This document shows positions 31,037 through 40,120 of a DNA stretch of 58,942 nucleotides, piece by piece. A program made the position numbers and the translations under genes. The notes under the pieces are model-generated. The model was not told the origin of the DNA, ran no database searches, and saw only the letters and a list, made by a program, of their open reading frames with translations. Position 1 is the first letter of the stretch, and each line of letters opens with the position of its first letter. Source of the DNA: Janthinobacterium sp. GW458P (GTDB lineage: Bacteria; Pseudomonadota; Gammaproteobacteria; Burkholderiales; Burkholderiaceae_D); NCBI RefSeq assembly GCF_002127585.1, contig NZ_NEGZ01000006.1:95267-154208 (forward strand). The letters run 5' to 3'.

Positions 31037-34000
31037 ATGGCCGAAGACAAGGCGGAAAAGACCCACGGCGATGCAGTGCGCGCGTGGCTGGCGCTATGGG
31101 GGGAGCGTGCGGGCTCTTTGCCATCCATACTGACGTTCTGGCTCGGCACCTTCCTTCCCGAGCGCCAGGCCCGGTTCTACGCCTATCTCGGGGCGGCCGC
31201 TCTTGCTGTTGCCTATATTCTCTTTCTGCATTGGCGAAGGCGCCACCGGCCGCCGCCACTGCCGCAGGAGCCTCCGCACACGCACGATACCTCAATCCTG
31301 CGCTCCTTCCTGCCATTTGAACAGGGCGACACGCTGATCGGCCGGCGCAGCGACTGCACGGATGCCATGGCGATTCTGCAAGGCGCCGACTTTCGCTTTG
31401 GCGTGATATGGGGCGAATCCGGTTGTGGCAAGACCTCATTCTTGCGCGCGGGCCTGGTCGCGGAGTTGCGCCGGCGCGGCCATGTTCCCATCTATCTGGG
31501 GCGGCCGACTGACGATCCCGGCACGGTGATCGAACGGGCGTTCAGGCAGTACGGCGGCGCCGCGCGCTTGTTCGTCATCCTTGACCAGTTCGAGGAATAC
31601 TTTCTGACGCACCCCAGTCATCATGTGAGCGGCGCCCTGGGCAGCCGCATGCGGAAACTGCTTGACGAGCACCCGCAGTGCTCGCTGGTGATTGCCATCC
31701 GGCGCGACTGTTTTGCCCGTTTGCAAAACTTCGCTCCCGACATTGCCGACCCCACGTCGCCACGGACGACGTTCGAGTTGGTTAATTTGAGAACACATTC
31801 TGCACGTCAAGTTCTGGTGCAAGCGGCTGCCGACGAAGCGGTGCAGTTCGAGGCGGCGCTTGTCGACGCCATTATCGAAGACCTGGAGAGCAACGGCGAG
31901 GTGTGGCCTGTTGAGCTCCAGCTGATCGGCACGCGTCTCAAGCGCGCACATGTCCAGGAAAAGGCCGTGTATGTCGCCCTGGGCCGCAAGGCGGGCGTGA
32001 TTGGCACCTTTATTCGTGATGAGATTGCACGCCTGCCCAAGCCTGTGCTGGGCGAGATCGTGTTGCGCAAGCTCTGCGCTCCTGGCGGGATCGCAAAGTC
32101 GCCCGTCGACATTGCCCTGGACGCCATCGTCGCCGACGTCCGTGCGCGCGATGCGGCGCTTCTGGCCGGGAGCGAACTCGCAACATGCCTGAAGATGCTG
32201 CAGGAAGCACGGCTCGTCATTCAGACCGGGCCTGATACATTCAACCTAACCCATGATGCCCTGGCACCCCTGATCCAGCGAGGCACCACAGGCCGGCAAG
32301 GGGCGGCCGAGGCGGCCGAGCGTTCCATTTCCTTCTACCTTGGCGCATTTCGCCACGATAACATGGTGCGAATCCCGATCCGCACGCTTCTGCAAATCCG
32401 CCGCCACGCCACGCCCCAGACCCTCGCGGACAGTTTTGTGCGGGAACTGATCGCCCGAAGCTGGCTCAGCGGGGCTTTCGCACTGAGCTGGCCGGCCGCC
32501 ATGGCAGTGCTGATATTGGTGGTGGGAGGCTATGTCTTCGCTTTCAGCAGCTGGTCGATAGGTATCACGTCCGTGGCATTTGCGTCGGTTCCGCCGTCAG
32601 TGGCCATACGTTTCAGCAATCCTTTTACGCGATTCCTGCCAGGCACGGACAAGGTGGCGGTGGAGACCTCGTTTGGTACGGACCAGCTCGATCCAGCGAG
32701 CACGACCGCTGTCACTCAGGTGCCGCGCGGCGACATATGGGGCATGGGCGGGGTGCAGGAAGCCGTGGCGCGCATCGCTGACGTCCTGAATCCGCTCGAG
32801 AAAATTCGTTTCCTGCGTATAAGTGGAAAGCCAAAAGAAGCGACGGCAGCGTTTGTCACCTTCAGTCGCGCGAAACAAAGTGAACTCAGCTTGAAGGCGG
32901 CTTCCGATGCGATAGGGCTGGCTGGCAGGGCGAATGATGAAAAGGGCACGGACGAAGTTGTGGAAGCGCTTGTCCGCATGCTGGGTGCCACAAGCTCGCC
33001 CCCTGAATTGCCAGGCCGGCTGGCTGCAACTGCCGGCCTGTTGCGCATCGCGGAGACGCGGGCCGATATTGCCTATCGAGTAACGTTAAGTTTACAGCAA
33101 TCTTTGGCCATCCTCGGAAAGCAAAGCGCCCGCAAACATGCTAATGACGTGTTGAGCTTTCTTGATGCAGACACCAATCTCATTGAAGCGGCGATCAAGC
33201 AACTGCTGATGAACGGTGCATCGCAACCCATGGAGGGCGATCTTAAAACACTTGAGATAATCCTCAACAATGCAGAAAATGCCCTGTTCGTGCGGAGCCG
33301 GGCACTCGACCTGCTGGAAGGTTATGCCGCACGCAATGAAAGTCTTGCCTTGCCAGCATTGAAATATTTGCTCAAGTTTCCGATGCAGCGGGCCCTCCAG
33401 CCGCAAGGCTTGACGATTGCCTCGCTCGATCCGGAACGGGTGACGAGACGCGCAGCAGACATGATCCCGATTCTGCTTCATAGCCACCCTTACGCGGCGC
33501 AGCACGCGTCAATCACAGCGCTGCTGACGTCTGCACAGCTGGCTTCGCCGGAAGCCGGCAACCATGAGTCTTCCCTGATCGCTCTCAGTTTTTTCGGGAG
33601 TGAAAACCGGCTTGCCTTTTCCGCTAGACTGATGGAGACGCTGAATGGGCAATTTGACAATCCAGGTCCCAGCGTCCGGGTTCGTGACATCGCCTTGATC
33701 GCCTTGTCCAACCTGGCAGCGGCCAATCCTGGACTTCAAGGTGCGCAGACGGAGCGCCGGGTGGCCGCGCTGCTGCATGAAACCGCCGCAAGCGGCAGTG
33801 ACCAGACCCTGGTCGGACGGTGGCCTGTTATGTATGCTGCGGCAAAGCTCGCGGCATCGGGCCAGCTTGATGCCGAGTGCGCGCAGCTTGCCTTGAACTT
33901 GTTGGCGCGCCTCCTGAATGAGGATGCTCCTGATTATACCGGTATGCCTGACTATCCTCTCGACATGGAACTGACGCATCTGCTGGGCGCCGGCGCTCAA

Positions 34001-34582
34001 TTGACGGGGCAAACTATGGACGCCATCGCCACGGCGATCGCCTCATCCTCGCGGAAAGGGCGGCAATCCGCAGCGGCGCAGATGCTGATGGCTGTCGCCA
34101 GGAAGCAGCCGCTCAAGGTGCTGAGCCGGCAATCCACATTCGACAAGGCGGTACTCGACCGGGAGTTTGACCGCTCCGTTCGTCAGCAGGTTCTCGCCGC
34201 CTTCGGCCAGGCGGATGCGGCCAGCGGCAGCAAGGCAGAGCGATTGCTGCGGTGCAAGGCAGAGATCGCATCGGTGGATAAGGCCGATGTCTGGAAAAGA
34301 GGCGCCTTTTGCGCATTCTTCTTCGCCCTCGATGATCCGGGGGCGCAAACGGCATTGATGGCCTATCTTGGCGGCATGTCCAGAGGCGGTGCCGGCGAGC
34401 GCATGGCGGCGCGGATGGCGCTGGAGATGCTGGCCATTGCGCAGCGCGTCGCAGAGGCGAAGAGGAATCCAGCCCTGTTGGCCATGACACGGGCCAGGCT
34501 TCGCTATGACCTGGACGATCTGGAGCGGCACGTGGCAATCGCGGCGCGGGCAGGCTTGATCGCACTCGATGGCATTCCCTAG
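31037..34582 (+). CDS. Membrane-anchored STAND NTPase with long helical C-terminus
   Basis: 1181 aa; strong ribosome binding site GGGGAGGGG. A hydrophobic segment at ~48-65 (YLGAAALAVAYILFLHW) precedes a STAND NTPase module: LPFEQGDTLIGRR, Walker A GESGCGKTS (126-134), Walker B VILDQFEEYF (~180-189), and a winged-helix-like part ending FNLTHDALAPLIQ. This is the nSTAND1 pattern. A second membrane segment lies near 480-502 (AAMAVLILVVGGYVFAF). The remaining ~650 residues are helical, HEAT/TPR-like repeats that could sense ligand. STAND proteins oligomerise on ligand binding; many act in phage defence or cell-death control. No partner gene is adjacent. Function here is inferred only from architecture. 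Confidence 0.82.
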   Translation: MAEDKAEKTHGDAVRAWLALWGERAGSLPSILTFWLGTFLPERQARFYAYLGAAALAVAYILFLHWRRRHRPPPLPQEPPHTHDTSILRSFLPFEQGDTLIGRRSDCTDAMAILQGADFRFGVIWGESGCGKTSFLRAGLVAELRRRGHVPIYLGRPTDDPGTVIERAFRQYGGAARLFVILDQFEEYFLTHPSHHVSGALGSRMRKLLDEHPQCSLVIAIRRDCFARLQNFAPDIADPTSPRTTFELVNLRTHSARQVLVQAAADEAVQFEAALVDAIIEDLESNGEVWPVELQLIGTRLKRAHVQEKAVYVALGRKAGVIGTFIRDEIARLPKPVLGEIVLRKLCAPGGIAKSPVDIALDAIVADVRARDAALLAGSELATCLKMLQEARLVIQTGPDTFNLTHDALAPLIQRGTTGRQGAAEAAERSISFYLGAFRHDNMVRIPIRTLLQIRRHATPQTLADSFVRELIARSWLSGAFALSWPAAMAVLILVVGGYVFAFSSWSIGITSVAFASVPPSVAIRFSNPFTRFLPGTDKVAVETSFGTDQLDPASTTAVTQVPRGDIWGMGGVQEAVARIADVLNPLEKIRFLRISGKPKEATAAFVTFSRAKQSELSLKAASDAIGLAGRANDEKGTDEVVEALVRMLGATSSPPELPGRLAATAGLLRIAETRADIAYRVTLSLQQSLAILGKQSARKHANDVLSFLDADTNLIEAAIKQLLMNGASQPMEGDLKTLEIILNNAENALFVRSRALDLLEGYAARNESLALPALKYLLKFPMQRALQPQGLTIASLDPERVTRRAADMIPILLHSHPYAAQHASITALLTSAQLASPEAGNHESSLIALSFFGSENRLAFSARLMETLNGQFDNPGPSVRVRDIALIALSNLAAANPGLQGAQTERRVAALLHETAASGSDQTLVGRWPVMYAAAKLAASGQLDAECAQLALNLLARLLNEDAPDYTGMPDYPLDMELTHLLGAGAQLTGQTMDAIATAIASSSRKGRQSAAAQMLMAVARKQPLKVLSRQSTFDKAVLDREFDRSVRQQVLAAFGQADAASGSKAERLLRCKAEIASVDKADVWKRGAFCAFFFALDDPGAQTALMAYLGGMSRGGAGERMAARMALEMLAIAQRVAEAKRNPALLAMTRARLRYDLDDLERHVAIAARAGLIALDGIP

Positions 34583-34673
34583 GCGGCCAGCCGTCATGGC
34601 GGATGTGAAGATCAGCGCGGGCGCAAGGCCATTGTTCTGCCAGCGATGGGGCCGGCACGCAGCGGGCTTGGTT

Positions 34674-35597
34674 TCATGCCCGGCCAGGCATCTGCACGTC
34701 CGCATTTTTTGCCAGCAAGCCGGCGAGCCAGCCGGCAAATGCCTGCACCTTGGGTGCGGCCAGGCGGCCTTGCGGCGTCAGCAGCGACATGGGCATGGGC
34801 GTGGGCGGGCAATCGGACAGCACGGCCACCAGTGCGCCGCTGTCGAGGTGGCTGCGCACCTGGTACAGGGCCGCCTGCGCCAGGCCCAGCCCCTGCAGCG
34901 CGCAATCGACGCTGGCGTCGGCGTCGTTGACGGCGATGGGACCGGCCATCGGCACGCGCCGCACGTCACTTCCCTGTAGAAAATCCCAGTCGAAGGCGCG
35001 TCCCGTGCGGCCCGAATAGTGCATGATGCCCTGGTGCGCGGCCAGGTCGGCCAGGGTGCGCGGCGTGCCATGCCGCGCCAGGTAGGCGGGCGCGGCGCAG
35101 GTGACGAAGCGCATCAGGCCGACCTGCTTGCCGATGAAGGCGGAATCCTGCAAGTCGCCCACGCGCAAGGCGCAATCGATGCCTTCCTGCGTCAGGTCGA
35201 CCAGGCGGTCCGTCAGGCTCAGCTGCAATTGCACGTCCGGGCAGGCGGCGTGAAACTGCGCGAGCTGGGGCACCACCAGGGTACGCCCCACCGTATTGGG
35301 CAGGTTGACGCGCAACAAACCACGCGGCTTTTTCGCTTCCGGCCCCCGAAACGCCAGTTCCGCCGTCTCCACAGCCTTCAGGATGGCTATGCAGTGGCGA
35401 AAATACTCGGCCCCTTCCGGCGTCAGCGACAGACGGCGCGTGGTTCGCTGCAGCAATTGCGTGCCCAGGTAGGCTTCCAGCTTTTGCAGGGTGGCCGTCA
35501 GCGCCGCGCGCGGCAAATTCAGTGTCTCGGCCGCCTTGGAAAAGCTGTTGGCTTCGACGATGCGCACGAAGGTCTGCATGGCCTTGATCTTGTCCAT
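34674..35597 (-). CDS. LysR-family transcriptional regulator
   Basis: 307 aa. N-terminal winged helix (MQTFVRIVEANSFSKAAETL, PRAALTATLQKLEAYLGTQL, RRLSLTPEGAEYF) and a type 2 periplasmic-binding-like effector domain (GLLRVNLPNTVGRTLVVPQL, DCALRVGDLQDSAFIG, CALQGLGLAQAALYQV). It is divergent from an MFS transporter gene 106 bp away, so it most likely controls that gene; the spacer has a LysR-type palindrome at 35611-35629. The inducer is unknown. Confidence 0.93.
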   Translation of the reverse strand: MDKIKAMQTFVRIVEANSFSKAAETLNLPRAALTATLQKLEAYLGTQLLQRTTRRLSLTPEGAEYFRHCIAILKAVETAELAFRGPEAKKPRGLLRVNLPNTVGRTLVVPQLAQFHAACPDVQLQLSLTDRLVDLTQEGIDCALRVGDLQDSAFIGKQVGLMRFVTCAAPAYLARHGTPRTLADLAAHQGIMHYSGRTGRAFDWDFLQGSDVRRVPMAGPIAVNDADASVDCALQGLGLAQAALYQVRSHLDSGALVAVLSDCPPTPMPMSLLTPQGRLAAPKVQAFAGWLAGLLAKNADVQMPGRA

Positions 35598-35610
35598 GGC
35601 GATTGTTCAT

Positions 35611-35629
35611 CTTATATGAAAAGTATAAG
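35611..35629. promoter_or_regulatory. LysR-type operator candidate
   Basis: CTTATA (35611-35616) and TATAAG (35624-35629) form perfect arms around TGAAAAG, of the T-N11-A kind bound by LysR regulators. It lies 14 bp from the regulator's start and 75 bp from the transporter's. Confidence 0.65.
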
Positions 35630-35703
35630 TGGATTATGCCCTAATTATCTTTGCCGCAGGTTTGCCTAGAATGGCAGCATCCCTATCGAACCGAGGAAAC
35701 AAC

Positions 35704-36918
35704 ATGAACAAGGCCGCATCTATTACTTCCCGCGACATGTCGCCCGCCATGGTGCTGCTGCTGGCCATCGCCTCCGGCCTGATCGTCGCCAATCTGTATT
35801 ACGCGCAAACCCTGGTCGGGCCCATCAGCGCCTCGACGGGCCTGTCGGCCAAGGCGGCCGGGCTGATCGTTACCCTGACGCAAGTGGGCTATACCCTGGG
35901 CCTGCTGTTTGTCGTGCCCCTGGGCGACTTGCTGGAAAACCGCCGCCTGATCGTCACGGCCTTGCTGATGACGGCCGTGGCCCTGGTGGCGGCGGCCCTC
36001 TCCACGGGCGCCGTCGTGTTTCTTGCGGCCGCGCTGGCCATTGGCCTCGGTTCCGTGGCGGCGCAGGTGATCGTGCCGTTTGCCGCCCACCTGTCGCAGG
36101 AAGCGACGCGGGGCCAGACGGTGGGCAAGGTGGTCAGCGGCTTGTTGCTGGGCATCATGCTGGCCCGTCCTGCAGCCTCGCTGGTGGCTGCGCACGCCAG
36201 CTGGCACGCGGTGTTCGGCGGCGCCGCCGTGCTGATGGTATTGCTGGCGCTGGTGCTGCGCCGCGCCTTGCCCGTGCGCCAGCCCGTGTCCAGCATGCGC
36301 TATCCGGCCCTGATGGCGTCCTTGTGGCATTTGCTGCTGGGCACGCCCGTGCTGCGCCGTCGCGCCGCCTATCACGCGGGTCTGTTTGGCGCTTTCAGCC
36401 TGTTCTGGACCGTCACGCCGCTGGTGCTGGCCAGCCCCGCGTTCGGCCTGTCGCAAACGGGCATCGCCATCTTTGCCCTGGTCGGCATGGCAGGCGCCGT
36501 CGCCTCGCCCATCGCCGGCCGTCTGGCGGACGCGGGCCACACCTTGCCGGCCACGGCCGCCGCGCTGGCGCTGGGCATCGCCGCGTTTGCCTTGCCCATG
36601 TTCGCGCCGGGATCGAAACATGTGGCGCTGGGCTTGCTGGTGCTCGCTTCCATCGTGCTCGACATGGGCGTGGCGGCGAACCTGGTGCTGGGCCAGCGCG
36701 CCATCTTCAGCCTGGGCGCGCAAGTGCGTGGCCGCCTGAACGGCCTGTATTTCGCCCTGTTCTTCGCCGGCGGCGCGGCCGGCTCGGCCATCGGCGCCTG
36801 GGTGTATGCCAGCTATGGCTGGCAGGCAACCCTGCTGGCCGGCATGGCGTTCCCGGGGCTGGCCCTGCTGGTGTGGCTGGGAGAATTTTTGCCATTGGCT
36901 GCGCGCCGCGCGGCTTGA
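35704..36918 (+). CDS. MFS transporter (12-TM)
   Basis: 404-aa major facilitator with about 12 hydrophobic segments (for example MVLLLAIASGLIVANLYYAQ and FGAFSLFWTVTPLVLASPAF). The loop 2-3 region reads FVVPLGDLLENRRLIV, the G-D-x-x-x-x-R MFS signature. It resembles small-molecule exporters of the DHA1 type. Start at 35704 after GAGGAAAC; a longer reading would begin inside the operator region. Divergent from a LysR gene, its probable regulator. The substrate is not deducible. Confidence 0.9.
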   Translation: MNKAASITSRDMSPAMVLLLAIASGLIVANLYYAQTLVGPISASTGLSAKAAGLIVTLTQVGYTLGLLFVVPLGDLLENRRLIVTALLMTAVALVAAALSTGAVVFLAAALAIGLGSVAAQVIVPFAAHLSQEATRGQTVGKVVSGLLLGIMLARPAASLVAAHASWHAVFGGAAVLMVLLALVLRRALPVRQPVSSMRYPALMASLWHLLLGTPVLRRRAAYHAGLFGAFSLFWTVTPLVLASPAFGLSQTGIAIFALVGMAGAVASPIAGRLADAGHTLPATAAALALGIAAFALPMFAPGSKHVALGLLVLASIVLDMGVAANLVLGQRAIFSLGAQVRGRLNGLYFALFFAGGAAGSAIGAWVYASYGWQATLLAGMAFPGLALLVWLGEFLPLAARRAA

Positions 36919-37009
36919 AACCGTGATGGGGCCGCATTATCACCGCTACGAATTTCTATCATCATGAATATAAAGTGGCGTGATATGCCGCCATGCAGCA
37001 TCATGCACT

Positions 37010-37070
37010 TGTCTCCTCTATCTCCTCCAAGGAAATAGATTCAGCCCGCTTCCATAGCGGGCTTTTTTTT
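37010..37070 (+). ncRNA. Multicopy small RNA, copy 2
   Basis: Same layout as copy 1: -35-like GTGGCG (36975-36980), 18-bp spacer, CATCAT (36999-37004), then CTTGTCTCCTCTATCTCC, hairpin with GGAAATAGATTC, terminator AGCCCGCT/AGCGGGCT and eight T (37063-37070). The weakest -35 of the six. Upstream TTTCTATCATCATGAATAT is the conserved leader. Between the MFS and pentapeptide-repeat genes. Confidence 0.7.
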
Positions 37071-37081
37071 GCCTCTTTATC

Positions 37082-37765
37082 TTACATCACCACCAGGTCC
37101 AGCGCCCGCATGAAGTTGGCCGCCTGCGCATGCGTGATGACGGCGCCTTTCAGCAGGGACGCTTCGCTCAGCTTGAAGCCGTCGATGTCGGCGCCGCGCA
37201 AGTCCGCGCCCTGGAACTTTGCCAGCTTGATGGTCGCGTTGCGCAAGCTGCCCCCTTCGAAGACGGCCTCGCGGAAGTCGCAGCCGGCCAGGTAGGCATC
37301 GGAAAAATCCAGCTGCTTCAGTATTGCCTTGCGGAACGAGAAGCCGCGCAGGTCGGCGCCCACCAGCAGGCTGTCCTCGAACGTCAAGCCCAGGTGGGCC
37401 GCTTCCTCGAACGAGGCGCCCGTCAGCTTGCAGCCGCGGAAAGTGGCCGAGGCCAGCTTGGCGCGCCGCCATTTCGTGTTGTTCAGGTCGCACCCTTCGA
37501 AACTGGCGTCGACGGCATCGACGGATTCGAAATCGGCGCTGCCGGCGCGGCAGCGGCGCCAGGTGCTGCGCGCCAGTTTGCTGGCGAACAAGCTGGTGTC
37601 GGCAAAGGTGCAGCGCTCAAAGGTGCAGCCCTGCAAATCGAGGCGCGACAGGTCTTCGCCGTCGAAGGCGCAATCGATGAAGTGGCGCACCGGCAGGGCC
37701 AGCTGCTGCTCGATGCCGGCGCGGTCCAGGGTCATGCCAGTTGCTGCGGTGTCGTGTGTTGCCAT
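37082..37765 (-). CDS. Pentapeptide-repeat protein
   Basis: 227 aa from ATG 37765 (AAGGA upstream). Many A(D/N)LxF-type repeats: LSRLDLQGCTFERCTFADTS, FEGCDLNNTKWRRAKL, FRGCKLTGASFEEA, FRKAILKQLDFSDAYLAGCD, FQGADLRGADIDGFKL. They build a right-handed quadrilateral beta-helix. Some members (Qnr, MfpA) mimic DNA and protect gyrase; most have no known role, and nothing here singles out gyrase. The last residues (ANFMRALDLVVM) form a non-repeat cap. Confidence 0.88.
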   Translation of the reverse strand: MATHDTAATGMTLDRAGIEQQLALPVRHFIDCAFDGEDLSRLDLQGCTFERCTFADTSLFASKLARSTWRRCRAGSADFESVDAVDASFEGCDLNNTKWRRAKLASATFRGCKLTGASFEEAAHLGLTFEDSLLVGADLRGFSFRKAILKQLDFSDAYLAGCDFREAVFEGGSLRNATIKLAKFQGADLRGADIDGFKLSEASLLKGAVITHAQAANFMRALDLVVM

Positions 37766-37975
37766 CCTTCTTATTCCTAAAGTGAAGCAGGGGAGGGATG
37801 GCGCGGCGAAGAGATGCACGAACCAGAACACCTCCCCGCCTGGTGTAACAGCCAAGGGTCAGCGCCGTGGGTCCGCGCGGGCGGGAGCATGCCGGACGGT
37901 GCCGGGCACTTACCGGGTTACCAACCGGTGCGCTCATTTTCGATCTGGGCGTATTGTAGCGTGTCCGAATCGGCC

Positions 37976-38005
37976 TTGCCAGTTTCCGCACGCTCGGGTT
38001 AGTAT
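37976..38005 (+). promoter_or_regulatory. Candidate sigma-70 promoter for alaC
   Basis: TTGCCA (37976-37981), 18-bp spacer, TAGTAT (38000-38005), about 70 bp before the start codon. The rest of the 308-bp spacer 37766-38073 holds no supported gene. Confidence 0.45.
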
Positions 38006-38073
38006 CGTCACAGGCGCAGCCATTGCGCCAACGTCGCTCGGACGGATCCGGGCGCTTACGTACAGAGATAACC

Positions 38074-39291
38074 ATGACCGACAGCCAAGCTCCGCGCAGC
38101 TTTTCGCGCATCAATCGTCTTCCCCCCTACGTTTTCAATATCACGGCCGAACTCAAGATGGCGGCGCGCCGCCGTGGCGAGGACATCATCGACATGTCGA
38201 TGGGCAACCCCGACGGCGCCACGCCGGCCCACATCGTCGACAAGCTGGTCGAGACGGTGAAGCGTCCCGACACGCACGGCTATTCCGCGTCAAAAGGCAT
38301 TCCGCGCCTGCGCCGCGCGATTGCGCACTGGTACAAGAAGCGCTACGAGGTCGACATCGACCCGGACAGCGAAGCCATCGTCACCATCGGCTCGAAAGAG
38401 GGCCTGGCCCATCTGATGCTGGCGACCCTGGACCGTGGCGACACGGTGCTGGTGCCCAATCCCAGCTATCCGATCCACATCTGGGGCGCCGTCATCGCGG
38501 GCGCCGACATCCGCTCCGTGCGCATGAGCCCTGGCGTGGATTTCTTTGCGGAACTGGAACGGGCCATCCGCGAGAGTTATCCGAAGCCGAAGATGATGGT
38601 GCTGGGCTTCCCGTCCAACCCCACGGCGCAATGCGTGGAACTGGAGTTCTTCGAGCGCGTCGTCGCGCTGGCGAAGCAGCACAATATTTTGGTCGTGCAT
38701 GACCTGGCCTACGCCGACATCACCTTCGACGGCTGGAAGGCGCCGTCCATCATGCAGGTGCCGGGCGCGCGCGATGTCGCCGTGGAATTTTTCACCATGT
38801 CGAAAAGCTACAACATGGCGGGCTGGCGCATCGGTTTCATGGTCGGCAACGCGGAACTGGTGGCGGCCCTGGCGCGCATCAAGAGCTACCACGACTATGG
38901 CAGTTTTACCCCAGTGCAAGTGGCGGCGATTGCCGCGCTGGAGGGCGACCAAAGCTGCGTGACGGAGATCTGCGCGCAATACCAGCGCCGCCGCGACGTG
39001 CTGGTGAAAGGCTTGCATGAAGCGGGCTGGATGGTGGAAAAACCGAAGGCGTCGATGTACATCTGGGCGCACATCCCGGAAGCTTACCGCCACCTGGGTT
39101 CGCTGGAGTTTTCCAAGCTGCTGCTGGAAAAGGCCAGGGTGTGCGTCTCGCCCGGCATCGGCTTTGGCGAATACGGCGATGAATACGTGCGTTTTGCCCT
39201 GATCGAAAACGAGGCCCGCGTGCGGCAAGCCTTGCGCGGCATCAAGAACATGTTGCGTTCAGGTGACGGAAAAGCGCAGGCGGCGGCGTAA
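38074..39291 (+). CDS. alaC: Alanine transaminase AlaC-type aminotransferase
   Basis: 405-aa fold type I PLP aminotransferase matching the AlaC group (glutamate-pyruvate transaminase). Typical parts: [93 protein letters not shown] lysine in [14 protein letters not shown], and [18 protein letters not shown]. AlaC makes alanine from pyruvate and glutamate. Close paralogues include methionine-type aminotransferases, so substrate choice is probable rather than certain. Followed by small RNA copy 3. Confidence 0.88.
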   Translation: MTDSQAPRSFSRINRLPPYVFNITAELKMAARRRGEDIIDMSMGNPDGATPAHIVDKLVETVKRPDTHGYSASKGIPRLRRAIAHWYKKRYEVDIDPDSEAIVTIGSKEGLAHLMLATLDRGDTVLVPNPSYPIHIWGAVIAGADIRSVRMSPGVDFFAELERAIRESYPKPKMMVLGFPSNPTAQCVELEFFERVVALAKQHNILVVHDLAYADITFDGWKAPSIMQVPGARDVAVEFFTMSKSYNMAGWRIGFMVGNAELVAALARIKSYHDYGSFTPVQVAAIAALEGDQSCVTEICAQYQRRRDVLVKGLHEAGWMVEKPKASMYIWAHIPEAYRHLGSLEFSKLLLEKARVCVSPGIGFGEYGDEYVRFALIENEARVRQALRGIKNMLRSGDGKAQAAA

Positions 39292-39397
39292 AAAATTGCC
39301 GTATGGAATCGTTCGTTGCCCCTAATATCACTGCCGCGTATTTCTGACATCACGAATATAAAGTGGTTTTATATGCTGCGACGCGGCATCATGCATC

Positions 39398-39460
39398 TGT
39401 CTCCTCTATCTTCCTCCAAGGAAATAGATTCAGCCCGCTCCCGCAGCGGGCTTTTTTTTT
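39398..39460 (+). ncRNA. Multicopy small RNA, copy 3
   Basis: -35-like GTGGTT (39363-39368), 18-bp spacer, CATCAT (39387-39392); RNA CTGTCTCCTCTATCTTCC, hairpin CTAT.TTCC/GGAA.ATAG with loop TCCAA, terminator GCCCGCT/AGCGGGC with nine T (39452-39460). Between alaC and the PEP-CTERM gene. Confidence 0.75.
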
Positions 39461-39509
39461 GCCCGGCCAGAATACTAGGCATGGCGACGCGCAGAGCCGG
39501 TCATGGCGA

Positions 39510-40085
39510 TCATGGATGGTGGCGGCGCCGCAGCACCCAGGCCATGCCCAGCAGCATGGGCGCCAGCAGCACCAGCGTGCCCGGTTCCGTGACCACCGTG
39601 ATCTGCGCGGGCAATGGCGCAACGAAGGCCATGTCGGCCAGGCCGGAATCGAGCAGGATGATGTTCGACAGGCTGAGCGCCGCGATGCCGCCGGCGTTGC
39701 GCGAGCGGAACATGATGCCCGCCAGGGCGCCTGTGCCGTTCACGCCGGGCAGGCTGTCGGTGAGCGTGCCCAGCGTGAACGAAATGCGTCCACCCACATT
39801 GTCGATGGTGCCGGGGAAGAAGATGCTGGAGCCGCCGCTGGACAGCAGGCCGCCTTCGGCGACGCTGGTGGCCGATAGCAGCCTGGGATCGAACGACAGA
39901 TCGAACTGAAAGGCGAACAGGTCGGCGGCGCCATGGATCGCGATATTGACGCCAAAGCTTTGCTCATGCGCGACGAACAGGGTCTCGGGCTCGATGTCGA
40001 TGATCGGGGCGGCGCGGGCCTGGAGGCTACAGGCCAGCAAGGCGCCCAGGGCCCAGAGGCAAATCGATGTCAGTCGGCTGGCCAT
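39510..40085 (-). CDS. Cohesin-domain protein with PEP-CTERM anchor
   Basis: 191 aa from ATG 40085 (GAGGAG upstream). Signal peptide ~1-25 (LTSICLWALGALLACSLQAR). The body is a cohesin-type beta-sandwich: IIDIEPETLFVAHEQSFGVN, LFAFQFDLSFDPRLLSATSV, FTLGTLTDSLPGVNGTGALA, GIMFRSRNAGGIAALSLSNI. It ends with TEPGTLVLLAPMLLGMAWVL and RRRHH, a PEP-CTERM sorting signal for exosortase-dependent export (VTEPG instead of VPEPG). The upstream gene, 35 bp away on the same strand, encodes a secreted hydrolase with a C-terminal dockerin-like repeat, so the two products may bind each other on the cell surface. Confidence 0.85.
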   Translation of the reverse strand: MASRLTSICLWALGALLACSLQARAAPIIDIEPETLFVAHEQSFGVNIAIHGAADLFAFQFDLSFDPRLLSATSVAEGGLLSSGGSSIFFPGTIDNVGGRISFTLGTLTDSLPGVNGTGALAGIMFRSRNAGGIAALSLSNIILLDSGLADMAFVAPLPAQITVVTEPGTLVLLAPMLLGMAWVLRRRHHP

Positions 40086-40120
40086 GTCGTGCTCCTCTTC
40101 AGGTTCGGGTAGGGTTTGGA

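Noticed and set aside
37082..37765. Qnr-type quinolone resistance gene
   Set aside because: The protein is a pentapeptide-repeat protein of similar size, but no Qnr-specific loops can be recognised; kept as a general pentapeptide-repeat protein.
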